Assembly: GCA_049647485.1 (NCBI GenBank)
Contig: JBARXT010000007.1
Coordinates: 1-15,765 of the forward strand
From: 62-47 sp049647485
Lineage (GTDB): Bacteria > Pseudomonadota > Alphaproteobacteria > Rhizobiales > Xanthobacteraceae
Reading direction: 5' to 3'
DNA: 15,765 nucleotides
Positions 7,061 through 15,487 of this stretch are shown piece by piece. Position 1 is the first letter of the stretch, and every line of letters starts with the position of its first letter. Below the pieces are notes generated by a model, which saw nothing but the letters and a program-made list of their open reading frames with translations, did not search any database and was not told the origin of the DNA. Both the position numbers and the translations under genes were made by a program.

Positions 7061-7775
7061 GGTGTTCGAATCTTTTCGGCGCGCCAAATTGCCACCATTC
7101 AGAATGAAACTGATGGGGTGGACGCCCCTCGACAGCATCGCGATGTGCCACGGTGGTGGGCGTTGCAACCGCCACGAAGGAGGGAGCGTCCATGGGTGAG
7201 GTTAGCACGATCGGTCTGGATCTGGCCAAGAACGTATTTCAAGTGCACGGGGCGGATGCCTCAGGCGTAGTTGTTTTCCGTCGGAAACTACGACGGCATG
7301 ACGTGCTGGGGTTTTTCGCCAGGCAGCCAAGGTGCGTGGTGGCGATGGAAGCATGTGGCGGGGCGCATTACTGGGGTCGGGAGATCGGTCACCTTGGCCA
7401 TGAAGTGAAACTGATCGCGCCTGCCTATGTGAAGCCGTTCGTGAAGCGTCAGAAGAACGATATGGCGGATGCCGAGGCGATCTGCGAGGCGGCACAACGT
7501 CCGACCATGCGCTTCGTTCAGGTCAAGAGTGATGAGCAACAGGCAGGCGCTGCGGTGTTCCGGCTTCGTGACCTACTTGTGCGGCAGCGCACGCAGTTAA
7601 TCAATGCGCTGAGGGGCCAATTCGCTGAGTACGGGCTGGTAGTGGCACATGGCCCATCGCACGTGACCAAGCTCATCGATTGGTTGCGGGATGGGGAGAG
7701 CGGCGTGCCGTCGTCGGCAAGGCTGGCGCTTGAGTTGCTGGTTACCATGCTGGAAACGCTCGGGGACAAGCAAAC
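7061..7775 (+). mobile_element. IS110-family insertion sequence remnant (left arm plus 5' two-thirds of transposase gene)
   Basis: The interval contains a transposase coding start with strong IS110-family similarity and the upstream non-coding arm, but the coding sequence loses its family resemblance near 7770 and no right end is seen. IS110 elements lack conventional terminal inverted repeats, so neither boundary can be placed by eye; the left limit given is simply where the cyclase 3' flank gives way to non-coding sequence. A deletion or secondary rearrangement has removed the 3' third of the element. The remnant separates the cyclase operon from the accessory block that follows. Confidence 0.6.
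7115..7175 (+). repeat. Cluster of inverted repeats in the IS110 left arm
   Basis: Three inverted repeats occur in 61 nt just upstream of the transposase start. GGGG/CCCC pair around six nt at 7115-7128; CCAC/GTGG pair around one base at 7148-7156; and a 20-nt imperfect palindrome at 7156-7175 has the self-complementary core GTTGCAAC flanked by GTGG and CCAC. In IS110-group elements the non-coding left arm encodes the bridge (seek) RNA that guides recombination, so this stretch is where such an RNA would be expected. Whether this is one is not shown by the sequence alone. Confidence 0.35.
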
Positions 7776-7863
7776 GGGTGCGCGCCACGAGGCCGTACGT
7801 GCTTCTCGTCGACGCGATCGTGGCGCTTCATGTTCGTGCCACCAGCATATTCTCTCCGCCTGA
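7192..7863 (+). pseudogene. IS110-family transposase, C-terminally truncated
   Basis: The frame encodes 223 residues against about 320-400 for intact IS110 transposases. The N-terminal RuvC-like DEDD domain is complete: Asp10 (TIGLDLAKNVFQVHG), Glu53 (AMEACGGAHYWG), and Asp90 with Asp93 (KNDMADAEAICEA). The coiled region RLRDLLVRQRTQLINALRG (124-142) is also typical. Family resemblance stops near residue 193 (LETLGDK); the remaining 30 residues are arginine- and cysteine-rich read-through with no similarity. The Transposase_20 domain with its PGIG-type motif and catalytic serine is missing, so the protein should be inactive. Start ATG at 7192 is supported by an excellent ribosome-binding site (AAGGAGGGAG, 7177-7186); a GTG at 7153 in frame is not needed. 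Confidence 0.82.
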
Positions 7864-7895
7864 TCCTGGTCATCTGGCTGCTCCTCGATGAGGTA

Positions 7896-8720
7896 TCAGC
7901 GGCAGCACCTGTGCTTAACGGAGTCCAGCAAGCCATCGATCGAACCAGATGTCGTTTTCGACGCCGCCGTTGGTTCATAGCGATCGTGATGACGGATCCA
8001 TTCCATCTTGTATTCCACGTCTCTTTCGTCACGGCCTTTAGGGACGAGGTCGAGCATGCGATAGGTTCCCATCATGTCTTCCACGCCGCGCCCGTACCGG
8101 GAGTACGTGTGAAAGACCTCGCCCGCATTATTCTTGAAAAAAACGCTGATGCCGGGCCATTCTTCATACGCGTGTGGCCATTCGCCGTAATTGTAGTCGA
8201 TATGGCCGCTGGCGACTTCTTCCGGCATGAAGCTGACCTTGAAATCGTAGTTGAAGTCGGTGCCATGCGAGGACACCCATCTGAACTGCCATCCCATACG
8301 CTTCCGGAAGCGTTCGATCTCGGCGAACTGCGCACGGGAGACGGCGACGAACGCGACATCGCGGTGCGCTAGGTGCACGATCATGCCGTCATTGTGGTCG
8401 GCCATAAAGGAACAGCTTGGACAGCCCTGCTCCCAGCCGGGAGCAAGCATGAAGTGCTGGACCAGCAGTTGACGGCGTCCGTCGAACAGGTCGGCGAGCG
8501 AACGTTTGCCGTCGAGCGTGTCGAATCTGTAATCCTTGTCGACACGCAGCCATGGCAGCGCCCGGCGCTCGGCGGCGATCTGGTCGCTCAGATGCGTTAG
8601 CTCTTTCTCGCGTTTCAGCAGGCGTCTGCGGTCAGCAAGCCATTCGTCGCGGGAGACGACGCGGTGGCCTTTGGCGCTGTCTGCAGATTTCCGGATGTTG
8701 TTGGCTGTAATCGTGTTCAT
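7896..8720 (-). CDS. DUF899 family protein (thioredoxin-like, predicted dithiol-disulfide oxidoreductase)
   Basis: The 274-residue protein matches the DUF899/COG4312 family. It has a helical start with VVSRDEWLADRRRLLKREKE (residues 21-40), LPWLRVDKDYRFDT (55-68), the thioredoxin-fold region LLVQHFMLAPGWEQGCPSCS (85-104) with a CPSC pair, then FVAVSRAQFAEIERFRKRMGW, WVSSHGTDFNYDF, and the C-terminal YGRGVEDMMGTYRMLDLVPKGRDE and WIRHHDRYE. The family is annotated as a predicted dithiol-disulfide oxidoreductase, but its biochemical role is unproven. About 25 residues follow the HHDRYE block where many relatives end; this tail may be acquired. The start has AAAGGAG eight nt upstream. It is transcribed divergently from the next regulator gene across a 121-nt spacer containing a palindrome, suggesting shared control. 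No signal peptide; cytoplasmic. Confidence 0.9.
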   Translation of the reverse strand: MNTITANNIRKSADSAKGHRVVSRDEWLADRRRLLKREKELTHLSDQIAAERRALPWLRVDKDYRFDTLDGKRSLADLFDGRRQLLVQHFMLAPGWEQGCPSCSFMADHNDGMIVHLAHRDVAFVAVSRAQFAEIERFRKRMGWQFRWVSSHGTDFNYDFKVSFMPEEVASGHIDYNYGEWPHAYEEWPGISVFFKNNAGEVFHTYSRYGRGVEDMMGTYRMLDLVPKGRDERDVEYKMEWIRHHDRYEPTAASKTTSGSIDGLLDSVKHRCCR

Positions 8721-8785
8721 CGCTCCAACTCCTTTGTTCGTCTATGATCAGCTTCGTGATACGACCGACCATCATCGGCCATGAA

Positions 8786-8814
8786 GGAAACGTACTTCCG
8801 GTTACCGAAAACGT
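8786..8814. promoter_or_regulatory. Candidate operator between divergent DUF899 and regulator genes
   Basis: A near-perfect palindrome TTCCGGT, T, ACCGAAA (8796-8810; six of seven arm pairs match) lies in the 121-nt divergent spacer. It is flanked by an imperfect direct repeat, GGAAACGT (8786-8793) and GAAAACGT (8807-8814), exactly 21 nt apart, close to two helical turns. Both patterns suit a dimeric DNA-binding protein controlling both genes; the regulator encoded at 8842 is the obvious candidate. This is inference from geometry and position. Confidence 0.35.
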
Positions 8815-8841
8815 GAGAGTTACAATCGTGACGGGAATCCG

Positions 8842-10062
8842 ATGGACTCTTTGATCGTGGCCGCCGCCCACGCTCTCGCAGCAGGCGATCTCCTTGGCGC
8901 CCTCAAGCGGGTCGCATTGCGCAATGACCCGCCTGCGCTGGCGCTGCGCGGCGTCGCCATGGCGCAGCTTGGCGACTTCGATCGTGCGAAGTTCCTGCTC
9001 AAGAGTGCCGCCCGTGCGTTCGGTCCGAAGGAGGCCGTTGCCCAAGCACGCTGCATCGTCGCCGAGGCCGAGATCGCCCTTGTCTCACGCGACCTCGGCT
9101 GGCCGGAGAAGGAATTGGATAAGGCCCGGGCAACACTCCAAAAGCATGGCGATACCGTGAACGCCGCTCATGCGCTCAATCTTGCGGCACGCCGCCTGCT
9201 GCTGCTCGGTCGCCTGGACGAGACGGAACGTCTGTTGTCCGGACTCAATCGGTCACTGCTTCCGCCGGCCTCGCGAGCCGCCTATGAACTTACGGTGGCC
9301 GGCACCGCCATCCGCCGACTGAATATCCGTGAAGCACGCGGCGCCTTCGCCCAAGCCGCGGAAGCCGCACGTCAGGCGGACATTCCGGCATTGACGACCG
9401 AAGTCGGGGTTGCGAGCAGCGTGCTGACGACGCCTGCTGCCCGCATAATTTCCGACGGCAATGAACGCCTTGCCCTTCTTCAAGACGTGGAAGAGCTGTT
9501 CGCATCCGACATTCTTGTGGTCGACGGATGCCGGAATATGGTGCGGGATCGCCACCGGACTGCTTCGCTGACCGCGCGACCTGTCCTGTTTGCTCTCGCT
9601 CGGGCTCTCGGTGAAAAATGGCCCGACGATGCGTCGAGAGACACGCTGCTCAAAAGTGCCTTCCGCGCTCGGCAAACTGACGACTCGCATCGTGCCCGGC
9701 TACGGGTCGAGATCGCACGGCTGCGCGAAGAACTGGGTGAGATCGCGAAAATCACTGCAACGGAATCAGGCTTCAAGCTGACGCCGTGCAATTCCAGTAG
9801 GGTTGCCGTGCTCGCTCCGCTGGCCGACGAGCCGAACGTGGCGGTACTCGCGTTCCTGGCCGATGGCGAGGCCTGGTCTAGTTCGGCGCTGGCCATCGCG
9901 CTGGAAACGAGCCCTCGCACGGTGCAGCGGGCACTGGAGGAACTCGCATCGAACGGCAAGGTGCAGTCCTTTGGCAGAGGCCGGATGCGCCGCTGGACGG
10001 TCCCCTCCGTGCCGGGCTTCCCGACAACATTGTTGCTCCCGGGTCCTTTGCCGGGCAGCTAG
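8842..10062 (+). CDS. TPR-like / winged-helix transcriptional regulator
   Basis: The 406-residue protein is helical and alanine-rich over residues 1-250, with units resembling tetratricopeptide repeats (ALALRGVAMAQLGDFDRAKFLL, 32-53; AHALNLAARRLLLLGRLDETERLL, 109-132; further units to about 180). Residues about 265-315 resemble the winged helix of OmpR-type regulators (SHRARLRVEIARLREELG then ATESGFKL). Residues about 332-387 form a second winged helix-turn-helix (AWSSSALAIALETSPRTVQRALEELASNGKVQSFGRGRMRRW). It therefore looks like a DNA-binding regulator with a protein-interaction or sensory N-terminus. ATG at 8842 has GGGAA four nt upstream. It is divergent from the DUF899 gene and precedes the beta-propeller gene by 36 nt (to the chosen start), so it probably controls one or both. 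Ligand and targets are unknown; residue limits are by eye. Confidence 0.78.
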   Translation: MDSLIVAAAHALAAGDLLGALKRVALRNDPPALALRGVAMAQLGDFDRAKFLLKSAARAFGPKEAVAQARCIVAEAEIALVSRDLGWPEKELDKARATLQKHGDTVNAAHALNLAARRLLLLGRLDETERLLSGLNRSLLPPASRAAYELTVAGTAIRRLNIREARGAFAQAAEAARQADIPALTTEVGVASSVLTTPAARIISDGNERLALLQDVEELFASDILVVDGCRNMVRDRHRTASLTARPVLFALARALGEKWPDDASRDTLLKSAFRARQTDDSHRARLRVEIARLREELGEIAKITATESGFKLTPCNSSRVAVLAPLADEPNVAVLAFLADGEAWSSSALAIALETSPRTVQRALEELASNGKVQSFGRGRMRRWTVPSVPGFPTTLLLPGPLPGS

Positions 10063-10098
10063 GCTGCGGCCATGGAAACTTACGGCAAGAGGATGACG

Positions 10099-10737
10099 AT
10101 GAAACACTCAGCAGCCGGCATCATCCGCGAATACGGGCCTTTCCCCGGTGTCGACGCCGTGCATGGCGTAACTTTCGACGGGCAGCATGTGTGGTTTGCC
10201 ACCGGCGACAGGATCAGTGCCATGGACCCGGATACGGGCAAGATCGTGCGCTCGATCGACGTTGCCGCCCATGCAGGCACGGCCTTCGACGGCACGCATC
10301 TTTACCAGATCGCCGAGGATAGGATTCAGAAGATCGACCTGGACAGCGGACGTGTGATCTCCACCATTCCGGCCCCGGGGCATGGCGGCGATTCCGGTCT
10401 GGCGTGGGCCGAGGGCACGCTGTGGGTCGGGCATGATCGCGGCCGCAAAATCCATCAGATCGATCCCGAGACCGGGGATGTTCTTCACACGATCGAATCC
10501 AAACGCCTTGTCACCGGTGTCACCTGGGTCGATGGCGACCTTTGGCACGGCACGTGGGAAGATAACGAAAGCGATATGAGGCGGGTGGATCCCCAGACGG
10601 GGGAGGTCAAGGAACAGATCAAGATGCCCGCGGGCACGGGCGTGTCCGGTCTGGAGGCTGGCGGAGACGGGCGATTCTTCTGCGGCGGTGGAAGCGGCGG
10701 CAAGATACGGACCGTCCGCCAACCAAAATCAGTTTAA
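10099..10737 (+). CDS. Beta-propeller protein related to glutamine cyclotransferase / YncE-Vgb type proteins
   Basis: The 212-residue protein is built of about five short repeats, each a strand-rich block ending in a D-P-x-T-G turn: SAMDPDTGKIVRSI, QKIDLDSGRVISTI, HQIDPETGDVLHTI and RRVDPQTGEVKEQI, separated by HVWFATGD, GLAWAEGTLWVG and GVTWVDGDLWHG. This is the pattern of a small beta-propeller like those annotated as glutaminyl-peptide cyclotransferase or YncE-like. No signal peptide is visible, unlike secreted plant-type glutamine cyclotransferases, so catalytic function is doubtful and a binding role is as likely. Start: ATG at 10099 has AAGAGG six nt upstream; ATG codons at 10093 and 10072 are in frame. 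It follows the regulator on the same strand and likely shares its transcript, which may end at the hairpin near 10873. Confidence 0.75.
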   Translation: MKHSAAGIIREYGPFPGVDAVHGVTFDGQHVWFATGDRISAMDPDTGKIVRSIDVAAHAGTAFDGTHLYQIAEDRIQKIDLDSGRVISTIPAPGHGGDSGLAWAEGTLWVGHDRGRKIHQIDPETGDVLHTIESKRLVTGVTWVDGDLWHGTWEDNESDMRRVDPQTGEVKEQIKMPAGTGVSGLEAGGDGRFFCGGGSGGKIRTVRQPKSV

Positions 10738-11112
10738 GCCGGGGAACTGACCTCGTTGCCGCCTTCGATGACCTATATGAGGCTTGGAGCTTCGTCTGGG
10801 GAACGGTGGCCTCGGTACGCTACCTGGGGTACCATCGGCAGGATCAAGAAATAGAATCCCTCTATCACCGCCACGGTGCGGCCCCGCAGCCGTCGCGTTT
10901 TTAAAGACCGCCGGAAAAGGTCAAGTGCGGAAAACGCCGACGCGGGTTTCGCTCAAGCCGCGCAATAATGCTTCTTGTTAGGGATCCTGACGAGATGAGC
11001 AGCGCGCATCAGCCAAATCAGCCACCACGTCCGAAGTTTTCTGAATGCCCTTCCTGATTGAGCTCTCGGTCAGCGAATGCCGAGACATCGATCCCATAGC
11101 ATTGAGTTCCCG
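10738..11112. other. 375-nt stretch without a convincing gene
   Basis: No recognisable coding sequence or RNA gene was found. A plus-strand frame ending at TAA 10902-10904 is open from before 10738 and encodes a protein-like stretch (TDLVAAFDDLYEAWSFVWG onward, about 50 codons) but has no start codon after the preceding gene; it may be a gene relic. A 20-codon frame (10995-11057, beginning MSSAHQPNQPP) has no ribosome-binding site. A likely terminator hairpin occupies 10873-10902, and a weak inverted repeat (TCTCGG/CCGAGA) lies at 11064-11085. Confidence 0.5.
10873..10902 (+). terminator. Probable rho-independent terminator downstream of the beta-propeller gene
   Basis: ACGGTGCG (10873-10880) pairs with CGCA plus CCGT (10885-10893, one bulged G) around a GCCC loop, giving an eight-pair GC-rich stem. 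Four nt later there are five consecutive T residues (10898-10902). Orientation fits the end of the regulator/propeller transcript, although it is about 135 nt past the propeller stop. Confidence 0.45.
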
Positions 11113-11126
11113 CTATTCCGCGGGAA
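11107..11126 (-). terminator. Hairpin at the 3' end of ureG
   Basis: On the minus strand TTCCCGC and GCGGGAA form a perfect seven-pair stem around a six-nt loop (GGAATA), with the ureG stop codon (TAG, 11115-11113) straddling loop and stem. No T-run follows, so it is not a canonical intrinsic terminator; it may protect the 3' end of the urease mRNA or mark a Rho-dependent end. No better terminator for the operon was seen. Confidence 0.3.
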
Positions 11127-11727
11127 AGAACACCTCGATGAAGGAAATCACATGGTCCAATCCGATGCGTCGACGCAGGTCCGTGAACACGAACGGCCGT
11201 GTTCCACGCTGCTCGATCGCGTCCGCGCGCATGATGTCGAGGTTTGCGCCGACATGCGGCGCAAGGTCCATCTTGTTGATGATCAGCAGATCCGAGCGTG
11301 TGATTCCCGGCCCACCTTTGCGTGGAATTTTCTCGCCGGCAGCGACGTCTATAACATAGAGCGTGATGTCGGCAAGGTCGGGCGAGAAGGTCGCGGCGAG
11401 ATTGTCGCCACCGGATTCGATGAACACCACATCAAGGTCGGGAAAGCGCCGGCGCATTTCGGCGATCGCGGCCAGATTGATCGATGCATCCTCGCGGATC
11501 GCGGTGTGTGGACAGCCGCCGGTCTCAACGCCGATGATGCGCTCTTCCGGCAGCGCCTGTACGCGGTTGAGGATGAGTTCGTCTTCTTTTGTGAAGATAT
11601 CATTGGTGATGACGCCAACCGAATAGCGTTCGCGCATCGCCTTGCAGAGCATTTCGGTCAGCGTCGTCTTGCCGGCGCCGACCGGGCCGCCGATGCCGAC
11701 ACGTAGTGGGCCATTGGGTGATTTCAT
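11113..11727 (-). CDS. ureG: Urease accessory GTPase UreG
   Basis: UreG is a SIMIBI-class GTPase that carries nickel and drives its insertion into apo-urease with UreF and UreD(H). The 204-residue protein has the P-loop GPVGAGKT (residues 14-21), the nickel-binding Cys72-Pro-His74 in VETGGCPHTAIREDAS, the switch region ESGGDNLAATFSP (104-116) and the guanine-specificity motif NKMD (151-154). All are intact and the length is normal. It is the last gene of the urease operon and its ATG overlaps the ureF stop by four nt (ATGA), indicating translational coupling. A hairpin spans its stop codon. Confidence 0.97.
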   Translation of the reverse strand: MKSPNGPLRVGIGGPVGAGKTTLTEMLCKAMRERYSVGVITNDIFTKEDELILNRVQALPEERIIGVETGGCPHTAIREDASINLAAIAEMRRRFPDLDVVFIESGGDNLAATFSPDLADITLYVIDVAAGEKIPRKGGPGITRSDLLIINKMDLAPHVGANLDIMRADAIEQRGTRPFVFTDLRRRIGLDHVISFIEVFFPAE

Positions 11728-12407
11728 GAACGGAATACTCGCGAATATTGCGTTTCGTGCCGCATCGACAACAGGTCGGAGAAAAACGTCGCCGAGCCGA
11801 GATCGTCGAGCGAGGAGCGCGCGGCCCGCGACATGACATGCAGTATCACGGGCTCCAGCGCCGCCAGCGCCGCGACGCCGTCGCGCTGGCCGAGCGGGAC
11901 CAGACGAACGGCCGCCTGGATCAGGTTCGATGTGAAAGCGTGGAGATGGGCCGTCAGCGTTTCAGGCAATGAGAGCGAATGCCGTGCGGCGGTCATGCCG
12001 ACGGCAACAGGATAAGAAACCGGTCGGCCTTCGAAGATAGGCTGGAATGGGTGATACCCTTCCGGGACGATCCACGCGGCGACCGCTTCGCCGAATGCAG
12101 CGCCTTGCAGTGTGGTCTCCATGTGCCGCTCCTTCGATCCGGCCATGGCTTCGGCCAGTTCCATCACGTCATCGCAATCGCGTTCCGCGGACGCTGCCCG
12201 CCATGCTTGAGCCAAAAGCACAGCATCATTCCAGCCAGAGCCGCGCGTGACGAGATCGTCCAACCAGCCTACAAGCGAGGATCGGTTGAGAATCAGTCCG
12301 TCATGGATCGCGCGTTCCAGCCCGTGACTGTAGGCAAATGCACCCACTGGAAAAGCTGGCGACAGCCAACTCATCAGTCGCAAGAGGGAAGCCGGATTCT
12401 CAGTCAT
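11724..12407 (-). CDS. ureF: Urease accessory protein UreF
   Basis: UreF is an all-helical accessory protein that bridges UreD(H) and UreG in the urease maturation complex and helps gate the GTPase. The conserved N-terminal block LMSWLSPAFPVGAFAYSHGL (residues 11-30) is diagnostic, followed by the usual helical body and a C-terminal LLSMRHETQYSRVFRS, the typical end that docks to UreG. I chose the ATG at 12407, giving 227 residues; it overlaps the end of ureE by eight nt. The frame is open further upstream to 12482, but those extra residues are read from the histidine-rich tail of ureE in another frame and have no family counterpart. Overlaps ureG by four nt. Confidence 0.94.
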   Translation of the reverse strand: MTENPASLLRLMSWLSPAFPVGAFAYSHGLERAIHDGLILNRSSLVGWLDDLVTRGSGWNDAVLLAQAWRAASAERDCDDVMELAEAMAGSKERHMETTLQGAAFGEAVAAWIVPEGYHPFQPIFEGRPVSYPVAVGMTAARHSLSLPETLTAHLHAFTSNLIQAAVRLVPLGQRDGVAALAALEPVILHVMSRAARSSLDDLGSATFFSDLLSMRHETQYSRVFRS

Positions 12408-12867
12408 CGCGATGGTCGTGTCCGTGCTCGTGCGCATGATCATGATGGTGGTAGGCCCCATGCACCGGCTGGAAACGCTCAATCACCTCGATCACGGTCG
12501 CGCCGAGGCCCAGGAGCATATCGCGGATCACATGGTCGCGCCGAATCAGGATGCGTTCCGCTTCGATCTGCGCGGCCAGATGCCGATTGCCGAGATGCCA
12601 GGCAAGATGGCTGATCGGCACATTCGCGCTTGGTCGTATTTCGTGGAGTTTCTCGCGCGCAGCGATGATCGCGATGGTGCGGCCATCCTCCAGCACCAGC
12701 ACGTCGCCATCGGAAAACAGCACGGCTTCAGGCAGGTCGACCATCACCTTGTCGCCCCGATCCGTGGTGATCACTTTGCGGCGCAGATGGCGATCGTAGG
12801 AATCGAGCACGACGGTGTCGAAAGGCTCGGCAAGAGTGTGATGGGCGTGAGAAATGGCACGGAGCAT
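12400..12867 (-). CDS. ureE: Urease accessory protein UreE (nickel metallochaperone)
   Basis: UreE is a dimeric metallochaperone that hands nickel to UreG. The 155-residue protein shows the N-terminal peptide-binding domain (GDKVMVDLPEAVLFSDGDVLVLEDG, in residues 38-62) and the metal-binding domain with ISHLAWHLGNRHLAAQIE (85-102). His91 in that block corresponds to the interface nickel ligand of the Klebsiella protein. The tail is histidine-rich (nine or so His between residues 136 and 152, HHHDHAHEHGHDH), a nickel store or buffer found in many but not all UreE proteins. It starts seven nt after the ureC stop and its last codons overlap the start of ureF. Confidence 0.95.
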   Translation of the reverse strand: MLRAISHAHHTLAEPFDTVVLDSYDRHLRRKVITTDRGDKVMVDLPEAVLFSDGDVLVLEDGRTIAIIAAREKLHEIRPSANVPISHLAWHLGNRHLAAQIEAERILIRRDHVIRDMLLGLGATVIEVIERFQPVHGAYHHHDHAHEHGHDHRDD

Positions 12868-12874
12868 AGTCGCC

Positions 12875-14586
<1,712 letters not shown>

Positions 14587-14587
<1 letters not shown>

Positions 14588-14892
14588 CAGAGTTGTCCCA
14601 TCACCTGTTGACGGAAGCCGTAAACCGCACGGTTCCCGCTCAAGGGCACCAGCCGCACCTCGCGGCTTTGTCCGGGCTCGAAGCGCACCGCGGTGCCCGC
14701 GGGAATATCAAGCCGCATGCCGCGCGCGGCCGAACGGTCGAAATCGAGCGCCGCGTTGGCTTCGAAGAAATGATAGTGCGAGCCGATCTGGATCGGTCGG
14801 TCGCCGGTATTGGCGATGAGCAGTGTGATTTGCGTCGCGCCTGCGTTGAGCACGATGTCGCCGTTTGCGGGCAGGACTTCTCCGGGTATCAT
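14587..14892 (-). CDS. ureB: Urease subunit beta
   Basis: UreB is a structural subunit of the (UreABC)3 urease trimer. The 101-residue protein starts MIPGEVLPANGDIVLNAG and contains TGDRPIQIGSHYHFFEANAA (about residues 29-48), RGMRLDIPAGTAVRFEPGQ (about 57-75) and the C-terminal GNRAVYGFRQQVMG, all hallmark segments. I chose the ATG at 14892, two nt after the stop of the permease gene, because the family begins MIPGE and GGGGATG lies upstream; an in-frame GTG at 14916 would add eight residues read through the permease end. Overlaps ureC by one nt. Confidence 0.96.
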
Positions 14893-14894
14893 CG

Positions 14895-15476
14895 TCACAT
14901 CCCCGCAAACAACCAAAGCCCGCCGAGCGCCGTCAGCCCGCCGGCAAGGCGCGTTACAAAGACTCCGCCGAACCGCGCCGCGCCGAGGCCGATGGTGACG
15001 CCGATCGCGTGCAGTATCGCGGTCGCGAGCGCGAAACCGGCCATGAAGGACAGAGTAGCGGCTTCACCCAACTCACCGCCGTGCGCATAACCATGAAACA
15101 GCGCGAAGAAGCCGACCACCGCCATGCCCACATATGTGGGCACCTGCAAGGCAACCAATGCCAGCAATCCAAGAACCACGACCGACGCGGCGATGGTGGG
15201 CTCGACGAAAGGCAACGGCACGCCCGCCAGCGCCGCCGCGAAGCCGGCCATCATCGCGATCAGGAATGCCGCCGGCACGGCCCAGACGGCGCGCCCACCC
15301 AGAAGCGCCGCCCATAAGCCGACGCCGATCATCGCCAATATGTGGTCAACACCGGAAAACGGATGCGACAACCCGGCGGAGAGCGAGCCATGCTCGACAG
15401 GGTTCAGGTGCGCCAAGGCCGGGGTTGATGCCAGGAGCATCAAAGCGGCGATCGGAATAACCAGGCGACGAGTCAT
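14895..15476 (-). CDS. ureJ: HupE/UreJ family nickel permease
   Basis: The 193-residue membrane protein opens with a likely signal peptide (about residues 1-22, ending ALA before HLNPVEHG), then six or so hydrophobic helices. The family signature HPFSGVDHILAMIGVG (38-53; His38, Asp44, His45) and the second motif FFALFHGYAHGGE (123-135; His128 and His132) are intact, with a further conserved His at 156. HupE/UreJ proteins import nickel, and its place between ureA and ureB suggests it supplies the urease. A strong ribosome-binding site (GGGGAGAG) lies directly upstream, within the 11-nt gap after ureA. It could also be called hupE; location within the urease operon favours ureJ. Confidence 0.92.
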   Translation of the reverse strand: MTRRLVIPIAALMLLASTPALAHLNPVEHGSLSAGLSHPFSGVDHILAMIGVGLWAALLGGRAVWAVPAAFLIAMMAGFAAALAGVPLPFVEPTIAASVVVLGLLALVALQVPTYVGMAVVGFFALFHGYAHGGELGEAATLSFMAGFALATAILHAIGVTIGLGAARFGGVFVTRLAGGLTALGGLWLFAGM

Positions 15477-15487
15477 ATTCTCTCCCC

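Noticed and set aside
7742..8032. Minus-strand open frame of 96 codons downstream of the DUF899 gene
   Set aside because: It overlaps the transposase remnant and the DUF899 3' end, is arginine-rich and resembles no known protein.
10861..10960. Resemblance to part of a cobalamin riboswitch (GGTGCGGCCCCGCAGCCGT)
   Set aside because: The other conserved boxes are missing or out of order and no cobalamin gene follows; the segment is better explained as a terminator hairpin.
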